From positions 257,379-321,378 of the forward strand of contig JAQGDQ010000240.1 in the NCBI GenBank assembly GCA_030141605.1: a stretch of 64,000 bases of DNA, given 5' to 3'. Numbering within the stretch: the stretch's first letter is position 1; the number at the start of each line of letters is the position of its first letter. A model generated the notes under the pieces. It worked only from the letters and a program-made list of their open reading frames with translations. It did no database searches and was not told the DNA's origin. A program made the translations under genes and the position numbers. The stretch comes from Tubiluchus corallicola. Its lineage: Eukaryota > Priapulida > Priapulimorpha > Priapulimorphida > Tubiluchidae. Positions 11,413 through 25,000 of the stretch are shown here, piece by piece.

Positions 11413-13058
11413 TACAACAACAATCTGTAAACAAATTTCCTTAGTCAGCAAAACTGCAAATGAGTTGCCCTGATCCCTTTTTTATGATCACTTAGTTTCT
11501 GCTATTCAGTCTTCATAATTTAGAAGAAAGAGAAATGGGCTCAGTTTCGGAAATTAAGCTTTGTCAAGTCAACAACAACAACGTCGTTAACTTAGCCACA
11601 GTTTTTAGAAACCTGCCACTGGTCTATTTCAGACTTAAGTTTTCTATACAACATTCACCAATCCTGAGGAGAAGTTATAGGATTCTCTAGAAAACCGAAC
11701 AATGTCAACACAACAATCTCAATTAAATGCTTGAATAGAATAGAATTGTTAATGCCTGAAGCAATCTAACACTGAAATTGGTTGAGGCTCTATAGATAAA
11801 TGTCTTCACAATCAAGTTTTTGCTAAATTTGATTTGACAGGCCTCTGTGAATACACCTCAAGTTGATCATGCAAGATTTTATAATCTTTAATAATAACTG
11901 CTCGATCTCCATACAGCTGAGTGAGTGAATGAATAACTGTGAATATAATTCAGCTATACTTTAAATAAATATGGAACGCCACATTAACAATTTTATCATA
12001 AAAAATATTCTTATATTTCTCACTTATGGTCTTCTCACAATAAGAACATAGTCGTAGTTGTAGTACACTCACTACAAAAAGGTAGTAGTTATAAATGACG
12101 AAGACGATCTCAACGCAAGAAAAGCTCTCATTTTTGCGGGTTTTGTTTTTGTTTGGTTGCCACCTGCAACTTCTTTTCATGGTTACAGTTTTATACATTT
12201 GTATTATTACTAAACGTGCTTTGTTTCGTTGAAATGTGCCCGTGTATTGGATACTAGTGCCTAAAAAAGTGATAGCGAATGAAGGCGTTCTTCTTTTATT
12301 CGATGAATTGCCGTAGCACTGCTGCTTGCCAAGCCATGAGCCTAAGATAAAGTGAAATTTGATAATGTAGCAGGTATACAAAGAGATGGTGTATCACCTA
12401 ATAGTAGTGTTGTTTTAAACCAGAAACAATAAGTTGCAAGTGGATCATTCCGTTACAACAAATTGAACAAGTGTGGCATCAAGGTAGGCTTACTAACTTC
12501 ACTTCAGAAACTGGAAAAAAGTACAGGAATGACTTTTTGAATTAGCATAGAACTACTCCCGTAAACAATTAAACTACTATTTAAACGAGAATATTCCTAA
12601 TTATCTCGTACTACATCATAAAAGGACTGGTCGAAGAAAAGTGCAAAGAAGAAAGTCGTGGCTGCTCCCTGCAGATATTAGCTTCATAGACACGACTAGA
12701 TAAGCAAAATAATTTTTTGGTCAACAGGCCTGTGATATGAAAGACACATCTCCGAAACAGAATGTGTTTTCCCAAAGTACATTCATCTGTCAACCACAGA
12801 TTCACTGACTGATGCTGTTTCTCAGTAGAGTTGCTGTTTCTTAACTTTTTATGTACTTGCTGCTTTATCAGTTATGACAAGTGTGCACAGGTGATTGAGT
12901 CTTAACCAGCTTTATTGGTAATTCATACAAATTGGATTTTTTTAGGTCCGAACACAAAGAGAGAAGTCAGTTGGAACTACTCAGCTAAGCATTGTGGACA
13001 ATTTTTACATTATTTTTCTGAAATTTTTGCCATATGACTGTTTATTGACATAACAGGC
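11413..13058. other. Intergenic, upstream of the ZC2HC1-like gene
   Basis: AT-rich sequence with no convincing exon or RNA gene on either strand. The open frames at 11950-12381 and 12611-12805 (minus) match nothing I recognise and have no clear splice context. This stretch should hold the promoter of the plus-strand ZC2HC1-like gene. Confidence 0.5.
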
Positions 13059-16000
13059 ATGAGTAAAGCTAAATCTGCAAGTGAGTTTTTAGCAAAGATT
13101 TTCTGCATTTTTTAAACTGCATTTTAACTGTTGGTAATTCTTGTTGTTCAAAGTGTGCCCGAAAAGGATTAATTGAACTACCTAACTAACATTGTGATCG
13201 TCTTGAATCTATGACTGTTCCTCTTCGCTTGCTGTACAATGTGTTATTTTTCTAGTAAGGTTAAACTTTGTGCTGCATGAAGGCGATAGAGTAGTTATTA
13301 GACTGTATGAAGAGTTATTATTTGCGTATAAATTTACCTACTGGAAAGTCAACCTAACCAATAAAAACACTGCTTACTTAAGACATTTACTATGTATTTG
13401 ACAGTTACAGTGAGGTAGTGCAAATCAACATGACTATCAATAACAGTAAATTTTAGACAGTAAACCTTTTTAAAATTTATAATAGCTTTAGTGCAGGATC
13501 ATTATTTGTTTTCATATTTTTATTAACTTTTATCAGTGTTGTGGCTAGCGCTTGTCCATGGACACAGTTTTTTACCTTTTCTACCTTTAACCATCAGAGC
13601 TTTTTCAACCATGACTTGATTTAGTGCATGCGTGTGTACATGTGTGCTTTTCATTACTTTCTTACTGAAATATTTTTTTAGGTTTTTGTATTAAATTAAA
13701 CTAGACATTTACCCATTTTTTATAAATCACATAAAAACCATTAAAAGTGCTTTTCAAATTTGTTGAAAGTAACTTTGTACACTAAAACATTTAAAAACAC
13801 GTTTTTCTATATATAGTTGGCCAAAGACAATTGCATGACATTGCAAATGTTGAACTATGGTGTCCACTAACCACTTAAGGCGGCTTAGTTACTGTGAAAA
13901 TTTTTACCATGGCAATTTTGTTTTTCGTAGATGATTTTGAAGTCCCTCCACCAAATGCTGATCTAACGCCATGTAGAGTTTGTGGACGAACATTTGCACC
14001 CAGTACATTGGTGAGTTGTGTACACATTGTGTTAAAAACACCAGCTTGCAACTTTCGAAAACATTGCCGTGCTGTGCCGAAGTGCACATAAGGTTCTTGT
14101 GTTTATAGACAAATAATTCATGTAACGTTTCCAGATCTTTTAAAGCATCTTTGTGTCAGGCAAAGGATGTGAAATCATATTGGCTAAAAGTAGTGAAAAA
14201 TTTTGCTTTCTAGTGCTAGCATCGCTCTTTAACAACCGTAAACGTAATACAGAGATAAATCAATAGAATTATTTTGCCTAAAAAAGCAGAATAACTGTAC
14301 ACATGTTTCTGATTTCTACAAAAAAATAGTAAGGTCCTACCAGCAGTGAGGCTCTCCGTACTTAGGATAGCTGCAATACCAAAAATAACTCTCTAGTGAG
14401 AAGACACCAAAGTGTGATACTTTTTTGTATGTATAAACGGTCAAGAATCAAGCTGCTGCAGAATTATAACTTTGGAACTATAGTAGTTATACATAAACAT
14501 TCAGCTAAACACAGGAGAGCTAATTTGTGTGCTTTCAATTATTTGTACCAACCTTCAGCTGAGACTGCCTGGACAATCGCAAAGCACTGTTATTCAAATT
14601 GTTTATTTATAATGTTTGTTAAGCATGTCATTATGTGTTTCTGGTGAAAAACGGATAATTTTCCTTCACCTGTAACACATTTATTTTAAGCATTGTGCTT
14701 TTCTAATGTTATAACAAAGCACACACAAGATACGAAAGAAAATTTTGCCTAACAAGCAATATTATGTATCTTACCATCTTTTCTGTCTTACTTGGACGGA
14801 AACAGCTTGTTTGTCAAGCTAATGAATATTTTTGCATTTAGCATAGTGAAACTATTCATCTCACTACAAGTTAATAACATACACTTCAATTTTAACACAC
14901 TAAATGTATTTAACACCTACCAATTTACCATTGTTACAGATAAATACCATTCACAAAATCTGTCCAAACAACACATCTGTCCCAGACATGTGTCAAACAA
15001 TGTACGTGGGTGCATTGGCTGCTTATGCTCAATTTAGAATTTTTGTCTATGTTTCCAAGCAGCAGCTAATTTAATTAATAACAGCTAGTAAACTTAATCT
15101 TAATATTAAATTCTCCTCACAGCCTGTTACATTTGCATTACTTCAAGTACTGAAAATATTTGATTTCTTTGATTTATTTAGGTGTTTTCTGTCTGAAATA
15201 AATCTTCTTAAGCTAGGATCCAATAGCTTTGAGTTTTGACAATCCTTAGATGAAGTTTTTCCCAATCATGCTCTCTTATTCTCTGAAAAACTTTCCAACA
15301 TCTCAAACAAAAAAAATTGTAGGAGATTTGTCTAATGTCATGATAAAATACATGTGCAAATAAGAGCGATGAGAGTGTGGCGGTCATACAGCTTTTGTTA
15401 AATTTTTATTTTATGGTCAGTAATTTGTCCTGTTAGGTAAAGGCTGAGACCTAATATGCGTGCTCAGTGTAGACAACACTTTATTGAAGGAAATATGGAA
15501 TTGTTATTTTTCTATTATGTTGCCATTTTTATCCGTACTTTATGGTTTCATCGTCTTCTGCAGGTAAAACATGAGCCAATCTGCAAGAATGCAACAACAA
15601 AGAAAAGAAAAGTTTTTGATTCAGGAAAGATGCGAGCAATGGGTACTGAGATACCAGTCAACAAGACTATGCGACCTGGTCAGAAACCTAAACCCGAAAA
15701 GGTAAGCTAACATTATATTGTTGTTGTTATTCCATTTATTGGTGTTACCCCTCTATTTCATAATATAAATTCGCAATTTCAATTTCGAATGAGTTGATAT
15801 GAGTTGCTTAGGTAAAACCGCAGGAAAGTTCTTTGGATTGAATTAGTTGTTAATGGCAGCTTCATCAACATTATGTATATATGCTTGTTAATAAGTTTAG
15901 ATCTGGATTGAAATGGATTTTACGTTTGACTGAACACAAACAAATAGTTGAAGTAATGTGTTGTATGAGATACAGCTATGAAGTTGAGTTTTTCTGAACA

Positions 16001-19000
16001 TACAAACGAGCACCTAGCGTCTTTGATTGCCTGATGGCTTATGCGGAGCAAGTATTTGAAGATCAATAGCATCAAAACTCTAAAAATATCTGTATAGATG
16101 CTGTACATATACTGTATCAATAAGTGTTTCCTGTTCTACTTCTAAATTTCTGATGCACATATCTTGCTTAAACTACCTCATTATACAAAGTGCATTCTGT
16201 GATCCTATGTGTGTCTAATAAATAATGGAGTGATTAGATAGCTTCAATTCATCAAAGTAACACAAATAAAAATTGCTCAACACTGACGTCATTGCATTTG
16301 GCTTCCTCTACAATCATATTCTAGTACTATATTTGATCTACTGTTGTTCTAATTGATCTTGTTTGTGTCTGCTTTTCTGCTGTTACATTTGCATAATCTA
16401 TTGATTTCGGATTTGTACCATAATCTCTCTGCCCCAGGGATATTTATTTTTACCATTCGAATCTGTAATTGACATATTCTGTATGGAAACCATATTGCTA
16501 TACTGGCAGAAACATGGAAACGATGTGCAAAAATTTGTTCTAAGCCATGCCAGGCAACATTGATAACTAAAAACTGTTGAGCAACTTGTATAAAAACTAT
16601 GTTATAAGAATGAACTTTAAATTAGTTATAAAAATAAAAATGAAATAGTTAAGTGATCTAAAAAAGACACAATATTGTGACATCAAACTAATTTGCTTGT
16701 TAGTGTTTGATATGCCAGTCATTTTTTCACATAAAGGCTAACAAACAATCATCATTTTGTTTTATAATATCACGTGATTTTTGCCTCATACTAAAGATAG
16801 TAAAACTAAAGTGAGCAAATAAAGTAAGTGCTATTACTAAAGGTTGTTCAGGCCTATTAATTTGACTACATTTATACTTGCATGAATCTTAGAGATTCTT
16901 CTCTTTGTTATTTCAACATTTTCTCTGCTCAAACAGCAACCATTCATAGTCATTCTAGTTGTCACGAGAAAATTAAAAATCTGGCAACTTGTTGCTGATA
17001 ATATTAAAAGCAGTTTTCCTGGAAAATTAAAAAGTTATTATAACAAAAATGTTCGCATGAATATGTTTTGTGTTGAAAAAATGTTTCTCTAGTGTTTGAC
17101 TTTGTCAAACATTAGGTGCAATTATGCAGTATGAACGTATGAAAATTCCTCTTTGCATTATTTTTGCTCATCATTCCGGAATGTCTCTAGCACAAAGTAA
17201 GTACATACACCATCGGACAAAACTACATTTCGAAGCATGTGCATACTTTGGAACAAAATATTTAAATTTCCATTGAAATTTTTTCTAATGCCTAAATTGC
17301 AAAAGCAGGTATAGAGGTAACTGTTTAGTTATTCTACCAGACAACCCGAAGCATACATACTTATTTTGCTTTCCATCACTGAGTATGATTCATACATGTA
17401 GTCAATGTATCAATAGCTCAATATACATGATGCTGTAATTGTTTAGCATAATAGAATTTTAAAGTTCCAGCTTATTTGACTTCCTCAGATGTAAAATTTT
17501 TCGGGTTAATATACGGGTATTGCTTCAAATGCCTAAAGTTCAGGAAAAATAAACAAGGTTATGTTGTTGGTAGAATATACTTTAGTAAAACTTTAGAAAC
17601 AGCCACTTCAAAATCACTTCATTTCCGTAATCACTTACTTTGACTAGTTTGATGATATGACTGACCTAGAATTATAAAATCGTAAGGAGACCAAATGTGG
17701 TAAAAGCTCAAGAAATTTTGTTAATATTTACCATTGTACATTAAACTAGTCAATAAGTAGTTAAAAATTTCTTAAACTATGTGTAGGCCATCATAACTGT
17801 GAGAAATTGAAACAACTGTGATCTATACCATGCTGTACTTATCTAGCAAATTTTCATTCAGTTGTTTGAAGACCTTGAGCTTTTGCAGTCAGGAGTAGAC
17901 CGGCAGTTGTTACCAATTTTTTTAATATTTGCAAGTAGATTTAAATCATGAACCGTAAAATTTCACACGAACTAAGCCAAAGTGCACAAGCATTTTAAGG
18001 TCTTATAGAATAAAGTTTTGCTGGAAGCTGTGATCAATATTGTTGCACTACAGTCAAAAGAGTTTTTTTCAAAACAGCTAAATGAGGTTGCAGTTTTTAA
18101 TGGGTATACAATGGAAGGCAGATGGGCAGCAAGAGTACATGACTTTTGCACCTATCCTAATACAGTTACACTTATTTCAGCATGATAAATGTTTAGTAAA
18201 TATACCAAATTCAAACTGCGGCATATTCTAAATAGAATGATTATAAAGACTGTGTCTAAAACCATTCATTTTTGATGTTGTATATGTAGCGTCACATTAC
18301 TGATATGGCTTTCTAAAGTTAATTGTGACTTAGTTTGGCTACTTCTGTAGAAATTTAAGCATTCTGTATTAGAAAGCATATTAATTTTACAAAATTGGCC
18401 CAAAAACTATTGCAAGCATAGTACATATGATTATTTAGATTTGCACTTTTTTATACCAGTTATTTTACCTTAAGAAAGTTGTAGATAAATTTTGTATGTG
18501 TTCAAAATGCTTTAGTAAACCTGAATAACAATATTTTATACTTTTGCTAGCTACTTAACATAGTTAAGTGATACATTTAAAACTTCCTAACTTAAGAGTT
18601 GGTTTTGAATCATCATTGCACTTTTGTTGTTAACTTGTACTTTTTAGTTTAAAGTGTCAGTTGGTGACTATGTGAGCTTGTAAAGCTAAAATAGAAGTTT
18701 TTTAAACTTGCCTTGAAAATATTATTGTATGAGCATCATGAGACATTTCTCTACTGTCCTCCTCTATTACAAATAATTTTGTTGCATTGTGTTGCAGCCG
18801 AAACCATCACATTGGAGACAGGAACATGAGGAATTTATAGCAACGATACGAGCAGCAAAAACAGGAACTGCTCCTCCACCAAGTTCGATTCCTGCTGGTA
18901 AGTTTCCTTTTGCGCTGATAAAATCCGGTTCAGATTTTGTAGGAAGCTCAAAAAAATATGTAATAGTATTCCTGGAAAATCTTATTTTGCAGAGTATTGA

Positions 19001-22000
19001 GTGTTTATTTGTTTACTAGCATTAATAAAACATTTTAAGGAAATTTGCTGGAAAAAATGCACACTGAATTTTGCTGATTGTACTGCGTGAACTGAAGTGG
19101 TTGTTCTAGATTAGATTTGCTTTTCTAAAATGTGCTGTGATACTGCAAAAACTGAAACAACTTTTTTGTTTGTTGTGAAACCTGCTTGGGCAATGAGACT
19201 TGATCTGAGAATCTGATTTTAGAAGTTTGCAGTCTTATAAATAAATTGGAAGTCTCAAACAATTTTATCTTGTAAACTTACTCAACTTGCACAAACTCAT
19301 GTAACACTTGCAGGCAGGCTTTGCCTTAACGAGTATTAGACATTGCATTTTGGGATGTAAACATTAAACATGTGTACAACTTGCACAAAACTGTAAATAA
19401 TAAAACAAAACACAAATTGCAAACTATAAACAGAGATAAAGTGAAAGGAAACTGTGATATATTGTTTAGTAATTGTTAACTATGTCTTGAAAATATTTAC
19501 TTTGTGCTCCCACACCTCATTATTTTTGACCTAGAAAGCAAAAACCGTTAAGCAGTGTGACTTTTCACAGAAAATAAATACAGTGCACCTGCGTGTCTTC
19601 AATGATCACTGTTAGTGTGTACCTGTATTTTACTAGCAACAGATATTGATGCAGTGTTGCTAAGCAGTGCCGGCTTGTGTAATGCAGGCATTCACCACAA
19701 GTCTGGTTTTACATATACAGACTGGTTTGTTTTGCACTGACACAAAAGTTTATTCACTCCTAATCAATGCTTACAGTACTGGTAGTGCAGTACTGGTACT
19801 GTAGTGCAAACACATAGCTAAATAAAAAGTGGCTATCCATGGCTATTTTACTCAAACTATAAAAGCAGCAATGTGTTTGTGGGGGTGGGTAATTTTTTGC
19901 AAAGGGCTGTTACAAGCCACTGAAATCAGGTTTGATAAGTGCCAAAGAACAAATTAAATTGGCTGATTTGCCTCGTACTTGTGAAAAAAAATCTGGTGTG
20001 GTGTACTGTCATTGTGACATTGCCAGAGGCTAAAACCATCTTATTTGGGGAAAGGTGTCAATATAGCACTAATTGCTGTCGAGTGTGATTGATTTGTTTG
20101 TGTGGGAATTAGCCGTAGTATCCTTCTTCAGTTTTGAACAGCTGGGTGGGGTTACTGTGCGTGCTTAGCAACCAAACTTAAACAACTTTGAGCCTGTACA
20201 ATTATTGAGCTGGTGGCAATTTTATTTAGTCTATTCTGCCACTGCCATTTAACTAGCCTTGTTAGTGGAAGATATATTTTGTATACACATGCGAAAGTGG
20301 CTAAAAACTCTTCAATTGTCCAGCATCTCATCTTACAAGATATTTTTGATAAAAGATATGTTCCAGTCTCAACACAACCATCCACTTTAGATCCCAACTT
20401 GCAAAGTGCCAAAGCTTATAAAATTCCTTACGACAGTTTATAGAAAATAATCTTTTAAAATATATTTTAAGCTGTAAGATTTATTTAGTAGAGATAAAAG
20501 ATTTATAAAATTTAAAAAATTGTAAAAAGTAAAAATAGTAAAAATACTGCACATGCAGTTTGCTGAAGAACAGCAGCCAGAAACAAACATCCCATAAATC
20601 AATAAGCTTATTGACATTGTGTCTGAGTATGGTAATAAATGAATCATGTCTGCTAAATAATCCTAGGAATTACTGTCTGTCTTTGAGCTAATAGGCTTAT
20701 TACATTCTTTTTTCTAACTAGGATTCTGTAGCAAGAAATACATGATTATTTTCTCTGCACAAAATAAGCTCTTGTGGTTGCTGAGAATGCCTCCTGACTA
20801 CCCACATTGCTTTTGTTGCTTATGATTCATCTAATTGTATATGAATAAATAGTAGATCAGACTAGACCTTACCAGGGTCTTCTTGTGAAGCTTAACACTG
20901 TCTCTGCTGTAAGAATTTTCTATTAAATTAAAATAAACGAACTTATAAGTAGCAAGTGAGGCATGTTGAGAGTTTTTCTGCTTTATATCCATGTTCAAAA
21001 TGAAAATTTTGCTCTCGGAGTTATTTTTGAACTCCCTGTACATTTTACTCATTAAACAGTTGGATGTTCAGTGTAAAATTTTATAGCGTGGTGTGGTTAC
21101 CCTGAGGCAAAATTTTCTCGGCTGTAAACTTATGTGCAACAAAAGCTTGCATTTTTCTTTTGCTGTAATAGCCGTTTATATAAAGGATTTTCTCCATTAT
21201 GGCATTTGCCATGAATAATGATGTTAACCAGCTGGTTTTTAGTATTTATTCAGTTTGGTTTCGTTACCTAGGTTTATAGACTAGTAAAGTAGATATTCAC
21301 TGAGAAAAGCAGGGGGTCTGCTGAGTTTGCACACATGTAACAATGTTTTCCTAGCTGAGTTATACAGAAACTTACTGAAATGCTGTTTAAAGCTATTAGT
21401 ATTAAGTTACGACACCCTGTGTGAAATGGTTCCACCCAAAAAGAACAGAATCTGGGCTGCCATTGATCATGAATATTTTAAATTTCAGCTTAGAACCTCA
21501 GTTTATACCAACCCCAAGAGTTGTGTACTCTCTTCCTTGACATCCAGCCAAACTGAATGGCAGTTAAATATCGGTTTTACAGTGAAAATCGGTTTTAACA
21601 AATTTGGTTTAGTAAACTGCTTTACAGATGATTTTCCTACTTGTGAGCCTTAGGCCAAAGTCATCAGCGGCCCCCAAATTTGGGTCTATACTTATTGCAC
21701 AGGAGCCTTGTGGGTTTGAATTTATTATATAATGAAATACCCAGTGTACACTTGAAATAATGTTATACGCTGGCACACTGCATGACAAATTAGCTTCAGT
21801 GGGCCCTGTTAGATACTTGCGTACCCTAGCCCAAAGGCCTACTATCCCTATTGGTAAATCCGGTCCCGTTACAGATGGATTATGCAAAACATTGTTTTGA
21901 AATTTAAAAATACAGCAATTTGGTAGAATAGAATTCTACTAAAATTAAAATTAGCCTTAATGTTAATAAAGCACTAATAAGGCAAGTTTTCGATAAAGCA

Positions 22001-25000
22001 CTCATTGAAGCTACATAATATTTACAAAATAATTACTAGGCAGAAATGTTTAGCTGCAAGGTTTACCTTTTTAGTCTTGTGTCTCTAATGTCCTAAAAAC
22101 ATTACACATCACCCGTACGTATCTTGCAATATTATACTATTTTTCGTTTAATTTTATCATGCGCGCGTAATAGTAATTTCCCTAGTTCTGCTGACTTAGT
22201 TGGGATTGTTTTCCATTTATTTCAGATTATGTACATTGTCCATACTGTGATCGTAATTTTAGCCAAACGGCCGCAGAACGGCACATAGAATTTTGTAAAT
22301 CACAAGCGATGAAGAAAGGCGGAGCTCCAAAACTTGCAGATAAAAAACCGAAGGTAAAAGAGACAGCTATGCTCCTTTATTTATTTACAAGCATTTATGC
22401 AAAAGCATAATCTTATTAATGTTGATGTAGCCAAAGTAGCCACTCACATTGTTCTTGTCTAAATTTTTTTGCAAATTAAATGGCTCCTTTCAAGAATTTG
22501 CACAATGTGCATATTTTTCAGACAGTGTTTTAATTTGCACATCACTTATTGTAAAAAATGTTTATTTACAAGTAGTTTGTCACTAATCAGTTAGCAAAAC
22601 ATAATTTAGCACCCTGATTTTAAAGTTCTGTTCCCATTCGTGCACATTTTACAGCTCCATAGACAGTTGATTTGTGAGAAAATGCACATTAGCCACTGCA
22701 TTTTTGTGACATAGACAAATTGTTTTTCAGCAAGCACCGTCACAGATTGGCAAACCACAGCAGAAAAGAGTGAACAACCCTGCAGTTAGCACATCAAAAA
22801 CTGCTGTTAACATATCAAAAACTACATCACACAATGCTACTAATAAATCGACACAGAATGTTAATAGCAAACCATCTGCTGTTACTTTGAAATCTAACTC
22901 TAGGGTTGTTAATGCACACAGTAATAGTACAAAGTCGGTGAGTTTTGTGATAGATGTGTAGACTAACATTGGTTCAATAGGTGTTGGTGGTGCTGTCTTA
23001 TGCTCTGAATCTTTCTTACTGATAGGTCTTTGTTTAAACTTTGTGAATAGTTAGAATTTGTGTGTCTTGCACGAGCTGACGATCTCTTGCATGGTCCTCT
23101 AGACAAAGGCATTGTTGTTTTTCTATTGTATCCTTTCGCAAGTGTGCTGACAGAATCATATTTGTGTGACTTGTGTCTAAAACATTGCCAATAAGAATTG
23201 TCTTTTTGGAAAGGCAGACATATACAGTTTCTTTACTGTGCAGCATGCCTGTAATTTTTGCACTCTCTTTGTTAGTAATTCTCGTGATTTAAAGAAATAA
23301 TACTAGAATAAAGAAATAATATTAATAAAGAATAATCTTAGTTCCTGCACATTGTTATACAAAAAGGAATTGGCTATTAGGGGCTATGCTCTCATTTTTT
23401 TGTACTCTTTGTGTTAATAGAAAACTGCAGTTTCAGTGTCAGAAAATGCATTTTTGCACCATATACTTCAACGATGTGTTTTAGGCCCGTCATTCTTATA
23501 GTCATGCTAAGATTATGTTGTTACCTGCGTGAGTTTACAAATTTTTCCCACCTTTTGCCGTTGCTTTTGTAAAATTATTAAATGACTAAAGTTTTCAATG
23601 GTTTTCTCTCATTTTTATATTATACTTATATTTTTTATCGTCTTTTGAATTTTAATGATACACTGAAGATTTTATTAGCACTAGTTTCTGAACATTTATG
23701 TTTACTTTTATTGTGTCTCGATATTGACCGGTGCAGTAACAGTTTATAGTTAGTATTAATTTCTACACTATGTTATTGTCACTAATTGTTGATCAATGGT
23801 AGGCAGTAAATGTTAATTAATGGCTTTTATTGCCATAACTGCCTGGAGAATATTTACAGTCATCACACTGATAGATTGTTGCTTAGTTAGGTAACAGCAA
23901 CGACATTTGTAGTTGCTTGCAGAAATGCAGACCAATTTACATGACTTTAATCCATTGTTTTTATTGTATTGCAGTATCAGCCACCACCACCTAAAACAAA
24001 ATCTGGAACCGGTGCAGGTAAGTAATAAAAAGCTGCTGCCACTTTTAGTACAAACTTTCATCAAATTACATTATGCTTTATTTGTGACTCTGACAGTTTG
24101 ATTTTTTCGCAACTGTTTACTCCAGTGAATAGTTCTTCAACTCCACACTTGGACTGAAATGCCTCAGCAAGTATTTGCAGAGGTGGCAGAAGTGACGTGG
24201 TCAGTAGATGGCCTTGCAAATATGTTTACAGTGGAACCTCGACTTACGAAAACCCTATTATATGAGAAATTCAGGATACGAATCGGGCTTCGGAGAAATT
24301 TCCGTCCCATTTAACGAAAAAATTTACAAGATACGAAAACGAAAATCGAAAGTGCCGCCCGACAGTGGTCCTCCCAGAATGTATTTCGTAGCATCACGTG
24401 AACGCTTTGTTATGCGCAACACGTGAACACTTCGAAAGGTAAAGTGTCATTATTCGTAACAACATTTATTATTATTTTTCATTGATTTTATTATTTTCTC
24501 ATTGGTCTTTAACATTTATGTAAATGATTATGTTGTCATTAACGAACATATTTCTTTCGGGTAGGTACAATATTTACACTTTATACGACTGGTTTTCGGG
24601 GGGGAGGGGGTGTTTCTGGAACGAGTTACGCCATTTATAGCGTAAACCTTGTCTCATAATACAAAAATTCTAAGATACGAAAACCCCTCCGGAACGAATT
24701 AATTTCGTATCTCGAGGTATCACTGATAATACAAACTCCTTCAGTTTGCGTAATTCACTTATTCATGCAGGCTAATGTAGTTTTTTTGTCTGCTTTATTT
24801 CAACTGCCTCAATTTTCTTTGACATTTTTGTTCAAAAACAGAATAATATACTTGAGCTTCATTAATACCATTTTGTCAACTTCCCTAGGTCCTGCAAAAA
24901 AGCCGGCTGGGCCCACGAAGCCCATCAACAGATCCAACAATAACAACAATGCAGGAAATAGCAGTGATGGACCAAAACTGCAGGCTCGAGCTCCAGGCGC

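Noticed and set aside
20152-20443. Overlapping frames of 76-86 codons on both strands in a ZC2HC1-like intron
   Set aside because: No recognisable motif. Open frames of this size are expected by chance in a window this long.
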